Below are positions 61,981-64,000 of a stretch of 64,000 nt of DNA, in pieces. Both the position numbers and the translations under genes were made by a program. The notes beneath the pieces were generated by a model that had not been told where the DNA came from, made no database searches, and saw only the letters and a list, made by a program, of their open reading frames with translations. Position 1 is the stretch's first letter. The number at the start of each line of letters is the position of its first letter. The DNA comes from Streptomyces sp. 1222.5 (GTDB lineage Bacteria; Actinomycetota; Actinomycetes; Streptomycetales; Streptomycetaceae): positions 1,612,001-1,676,000 of the forward strand of contig NZ_FNSZ01000001.1 of NCBI RefSeq assembly GCF_900105245.1, in the 5' to 3' direction.

Positions 61981-62319
61981 TCAGCCCTTCTTCCTGTCCA
62001 GCGCGCGCTGGAGCTGGTCCTTGTTCATGTGCGAACGGCCCTCGATGCCGCGCTGCTTGGCCTCGTTGTACAGCTGGTCGCGCGTCGGGCCCTGCGAGCC
62101 CTCGCGGTTGCCCGACCGCTGACCGCCGCGCCTGCCGGACGACATGTCCTGCGTCGAGCTGCGGCTGGCCGTCTTGGACTCGCCGGAGCGGGCGCGTTCC
62201 TTGTTGACCGTGCGCGCGGCGATCTCCTCGGCGCGCCCGGTGCTCTCGCCGCGGTCCTGCGCGCTCTTCTTGATGTGCTCGTACTGACGCTCGCGCTTGG
62301 GGCTGGAACCGGCTGGCAT
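61981..62319 (-). CDS. Small basic SAP/Rho-N-like protein
   Basis: A 112-residue, strongly basic protein. The first ~75 residues are low-complexity and rich in Arg, Ser, Lys and Gly (KRERQYEHIKKSAQDRG). The C-terminal ~35 residues (TRDQLYNEAKQRGIEGRSHM then NKDQLQRALDRK) form a two-helix module like the SAP/Rho N-terminal nucleic-acid-binding fold. Relatives are often annotated plasmid-stabilisation proteins, without proof. Probably binds DNA or RNA. Confidence 0.8.
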   Translation of the reverse strand: MPAGSSPKRERQYEHIKKSAQDRGESTGRAEEIAARTVNKERARSGESKTASRSSTQDMSSGRRGGQRSGNREGSQGPTRDQLYNEAKQRGIEGRSHMNKDQLQRALDRKKG

Positions 62320-62398
62320 GATCGCTCCCTTCCTTTGCGGTTGGGAAACGAGTACCCGGCTTTCACCGGCTTACCTCGGCTCCTGCCGGGCCTCCCGG

Positions 62399-63517
62399 TC
62401 AGCGTTCGAGGCGGGCCACCCTCCCCTGCTCGCCGGCCGCCCAGCAGCCGAGATCGGGCGCGCAGTCCACGGTGTCGTAGGAGCCGGTGTCGACCGTCCG
62501 CCAGGTGCGGCCGCCGTCGGTGGTCAGGTCCGTGCCGGTGGGGCCGACGGCGAGCGCGGCAGTGCGGCTGTGCGGGAGCCAGGCGGCGCCGGAGCGGTAG
62601 GCGGGCGGCGGTGTCGCGGCGGCCCGCCAGGAGCGGCCTCCGTCGCCGGTGACGGAGGCGGCCCGCGGGGACTGCTGGTCGGGACGGTAGTCGCCGCCGA
62701 CCGCGATGCCGTGGCGGCGGTCGCGGAAGGCGAGCGCGAAGACCCCCTTGGCGGGATCGCCGGCCGGTACGGGCACGTCGGCGGCCCTCCAGGTCAGTCC
62801 GCGGTCGGCGGAGTGCAGCACGCGCGCGTGGGCGCCGCCGCCGGTGGCCAGCCAGACGTCCCGCGGCCCCGCGGTGACCAGGCACTGGCCGCTCGCCGCG
62901 AACCCCGCCTCGCCGTCGAGGGCCGGTGGCATGCCCCGGGCGGGGAGCACCCGCCAGGAGCGGCCGCCGTCGCTCGTGGAGAGGATGCGGAACCGGCCGT
63001 CCACCGGGTCGCTCATGGCGAGTCCGTGGCGGTGGTCGAAGAACGCGAGGCAGTCGTAGAAGGCCTTCGGGTCGGTGTTGCGGAAGGACTCGGTCCAGGT
63101 CCTGCCGCCGTCGTCGGTGCGGTACACCCGGGACGCCTCGCCCTCGCCGATGGCGAGCGCCACCGCGTGCCGTGCGCCGAAGGCCTCCACGTCCCGGAAC
63201 TGGAGGTCGGACGCCCCCGGCGGAGAGACGTTCCGCCAGGTCGCTCCGCCGTCCGTGGTGCGCAGCACGGTGCCGCCGGTCCCGGCGAGCCAGGCGGTGT
63301 TCCGGTCGACGGCCGCGAGCCCCCGGAAGCGGACCTGCGGGGCACCGGAGTCCTTCGCCGCCCAGTGCGCCCCCGCGGGGCCGCTGCCGTGCGCTCCGAG
63401 CTGCCCGGCCTCGGCCGCCGGGACCGTCAGCGCGGCCAGCGCCGCCCCGCAGGCCGCTCCCGCCGCCAGCAGCCCGCCGGCCCGTCCCCTGCGTCGCGTG
63501 CTTCCCAAGCGCCTCAT
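62399..63517 (-). CDS. Secreted BNR/photosystem II-stability-factor-like beta-propeller protein
   Basis: A 372-residue exported protein. A basic N-terminus (MRRLGSTRRRGR) and a hydrophobic alanine-rich stretch ending EAG form a signal peptide. The rest has about six repeats with the Asp-box-like pattern TTDGGATW, TDDGGRTW, TSDGGRSW, SADRGLTW, TGDGGRSW and TTDGGRTW, as in sialidase-type BNR and Ycf48-like beta-propellers. No catalytic sialidase residues are evident, so it more likely binds or assembles something outside the cell. Start ATG 63517. Confidence 0.86.
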   Translation of the reverse strand: MRRLGSTRRRGRAGGLLAAGAACGAALAALTVPAAEAGQLGAHGSGPAGAHWAAKDSGAPQVRFRGLAAVDRNTAWLAGTGGTVLRTTDGGATWRNVSPPGASDLQFRDVEAFGARHAVALAIGEGEASRVYRTDDGGRTWTESFRNTDPKAFYDCLAFFDHRHGLAMSDPVDGRFRILSTSDGGRSWRVLPARGMPPALDGEAGFAASGQCLVTAGPRDVWLATGGGAHARVLHSADRGLTWRAADVPVPAGDPAKGVFALAFRDRRHGIAVGGDYRPDQQSPRAASVTGDGGRSWRAAATPPPAYRSGAAWLPHSRTAALAVGPTGTDLTTDGGRTWRTVDTGSYDTVDCAPDLGCWAAGEQGRVARLER

Positions 63518-63753
63518 GGCGGGCGAAGCTAGTCCATGCCTCCGGCGCCGTCCAGAGGACCAACTCCCGCACAGGACGGGCGATATCGGGCGGTCATTGC
63601 AATCGGGAAAGCTCCGGCCCCCGCACCATGCATGAACGCGGTGACCGAGGTCACTCGTTCCCCGTGTGCACGCATTGGCCGAATCCGTCGTCTCTTCCAG
63701 TGCCGGGTGCCGGTCACCCGGGCGCAGTCCAGCCGTCACAAGGGAGCAAGGCG

Positions 63754-64000
63754 TTGTCCACCGTCATCGAGCAGCCCGTAGAGGCCCGTCTCGTCGCCGC
63801 CGCACCGCGCATGCCGAGCATCCCCGCCACGCTGCGCTACGACCGGAGCGACCCGTTCGCCGTCCGCATGACGTTCCCGGCCCCGGCCACCCTGGAGGGT
63901 GTCGAGGTGTGCTGGACCTTCTCCCGCGAGCTCCTCGCGGCCGGGCTGGAGGCCCCCGAGGGCCACGGGGACGTCCGCGTGCGGCCGTACGGCTACGACC
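63754..64000 (+). CDS. ssgD: SsgA-like sporulation/cell-division protein (probably SsgD), N-terminal part
   Basis: The frame opens at TTG 63754, with AGGGAG 8 bases upstream, and is still open at the window edge. The visible 82 residues (IEQPVEARLVAAAPRMPSIP, then DPFAVRMTFPAPA and GDVRVRPYGYD) match SsgA-like proteins, actinomycete-specific regulators of septum placement and wall assembly. As recalled, the opening agrees best with SsgD, which is linked to lateral wall integrity; assignment within the family is likely but not certain. Confidence 0.8.
   Translation, partial: MSTVIEQPVEARLVAAAPRMPSIPATLRYDRSDPFAVRMTFPAPATLEGVEVCWTFSRELLAAGLEAPEGHGDVRVRPYGYD

Noticed and set aside
1..64000. tRNA, rRNA, CRISPR arrays, insertion sequences, attachment sites
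   Set aside because: None were recognised by reading; a dedicated tRNA or IS search was not possible here.

Overview
The window is high-GC actinobacterial chromosome, almost certainly Streptomyces. Supporting signs are very strong GC bias at third codon positions, frequent GTG/TTG starts, four-base ATGA/GTGA stop-start overlaps, an actinobacterial hopanoid operon, an LPFR-motif small protein, a DUF6126-like small membrane protein and, at the right edge, an SsgA-family sporulation gene. From memory, the gene order resembles the S. coelicolor chromosome around SCO67xx. I saw no tRNA, rRNA, CRISPR array, prophage or insertion sequence.

1-11640: the start of an MBL-fold hydrolase gene leaves the left edge. 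It is divergent from an amino-acid dehydrogenase gene, with TACTGA-type operator candidates between them. Next come the rifamycin-responsive RNA polymerase factor HelR behind a rifamycin-associated element, a TetR regulator, an SGNH hydrolase, a LysM/M23 cell-wall endopeptidase under a c-di-AMP riboswitch, a GH36 alpha-galactosidase, a tyrosine phosphatase, and an XRE-cupin regulator coupled to a 40-residue membrane protein.

11652-24528: one leftward hopanoid operon. Read from its promoter the order is hpnC, hpnD, a 42-codon mini-ORF, hpnE, a polyprenyl diphosphate synthase gene, shc, hpnG, hpnH, ispG, dxs and hpnO. It therefore joins isoprenoid precursor supply (Dxs, IspG), squalene formation (HpnC/D/E), cyclisation (Shc) and side-chain building (HpnH, HpnG, HpnO). 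The isopentenyl diphosphate isomerase gene idi lies nearby at 34362.

24827-33113: a second leftward operon that I cannot assign to a known pathway. It encodes a CDP-alcohol phosphotransferase fused to extra domains, a LicC-like nucleotidyltransferase, an archaeal-type glycerol-1-phosphate dehydrogenase homologue, a CDP-alcohol phosphotransferase with an altered catalytic motif, a family 2 glycosyltransferase, and a two-component ABC exporter of the TagGH/Wzm-Wzt type. It diverges from a galE-like epimerase gene across an interval holding a near-perfect PHO box. The simplest reading is synthesis and export of a phosphate-containing cell-surface glycopolymer or glycolipid, possibly built on sn-glycerol-1-phosphate. 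This is the strongest candidate for an undescribed system in the window.

33244-47044: a cation-efflux transporter, Idi, an anti-sigma-type ATPase, a crotonase-fold protein, a DJ-1/PfpI protein with a GlxA-type AraC regulator, an LPFR small protein, Tex, an ABC-F ATPase, a protein of unknown function, a D-amino-acid oxidase and a secreted Xaa-Pro peptidase.

47044-64000: a secreted M1 aminopeptidase, a PfkB kinase behind a deleted macro-domain gene, an amino-acid permease divergent from a MerR regulator, a fatty-acid beta-oxidation pair (FadB-like, FadA-like) with a CaiB-type CoA transferase, a BBE-like flavoprotein divergent from a DJ-1 protein, a saccharopine-dehydrogenase-like oxidoreductase, endonuclease V, a YciI protein, a basic SAP/Rho-N-like protein, a BNR-repeat secreted protein and the beginning of an SsgA-family (probably SsgD) gene.
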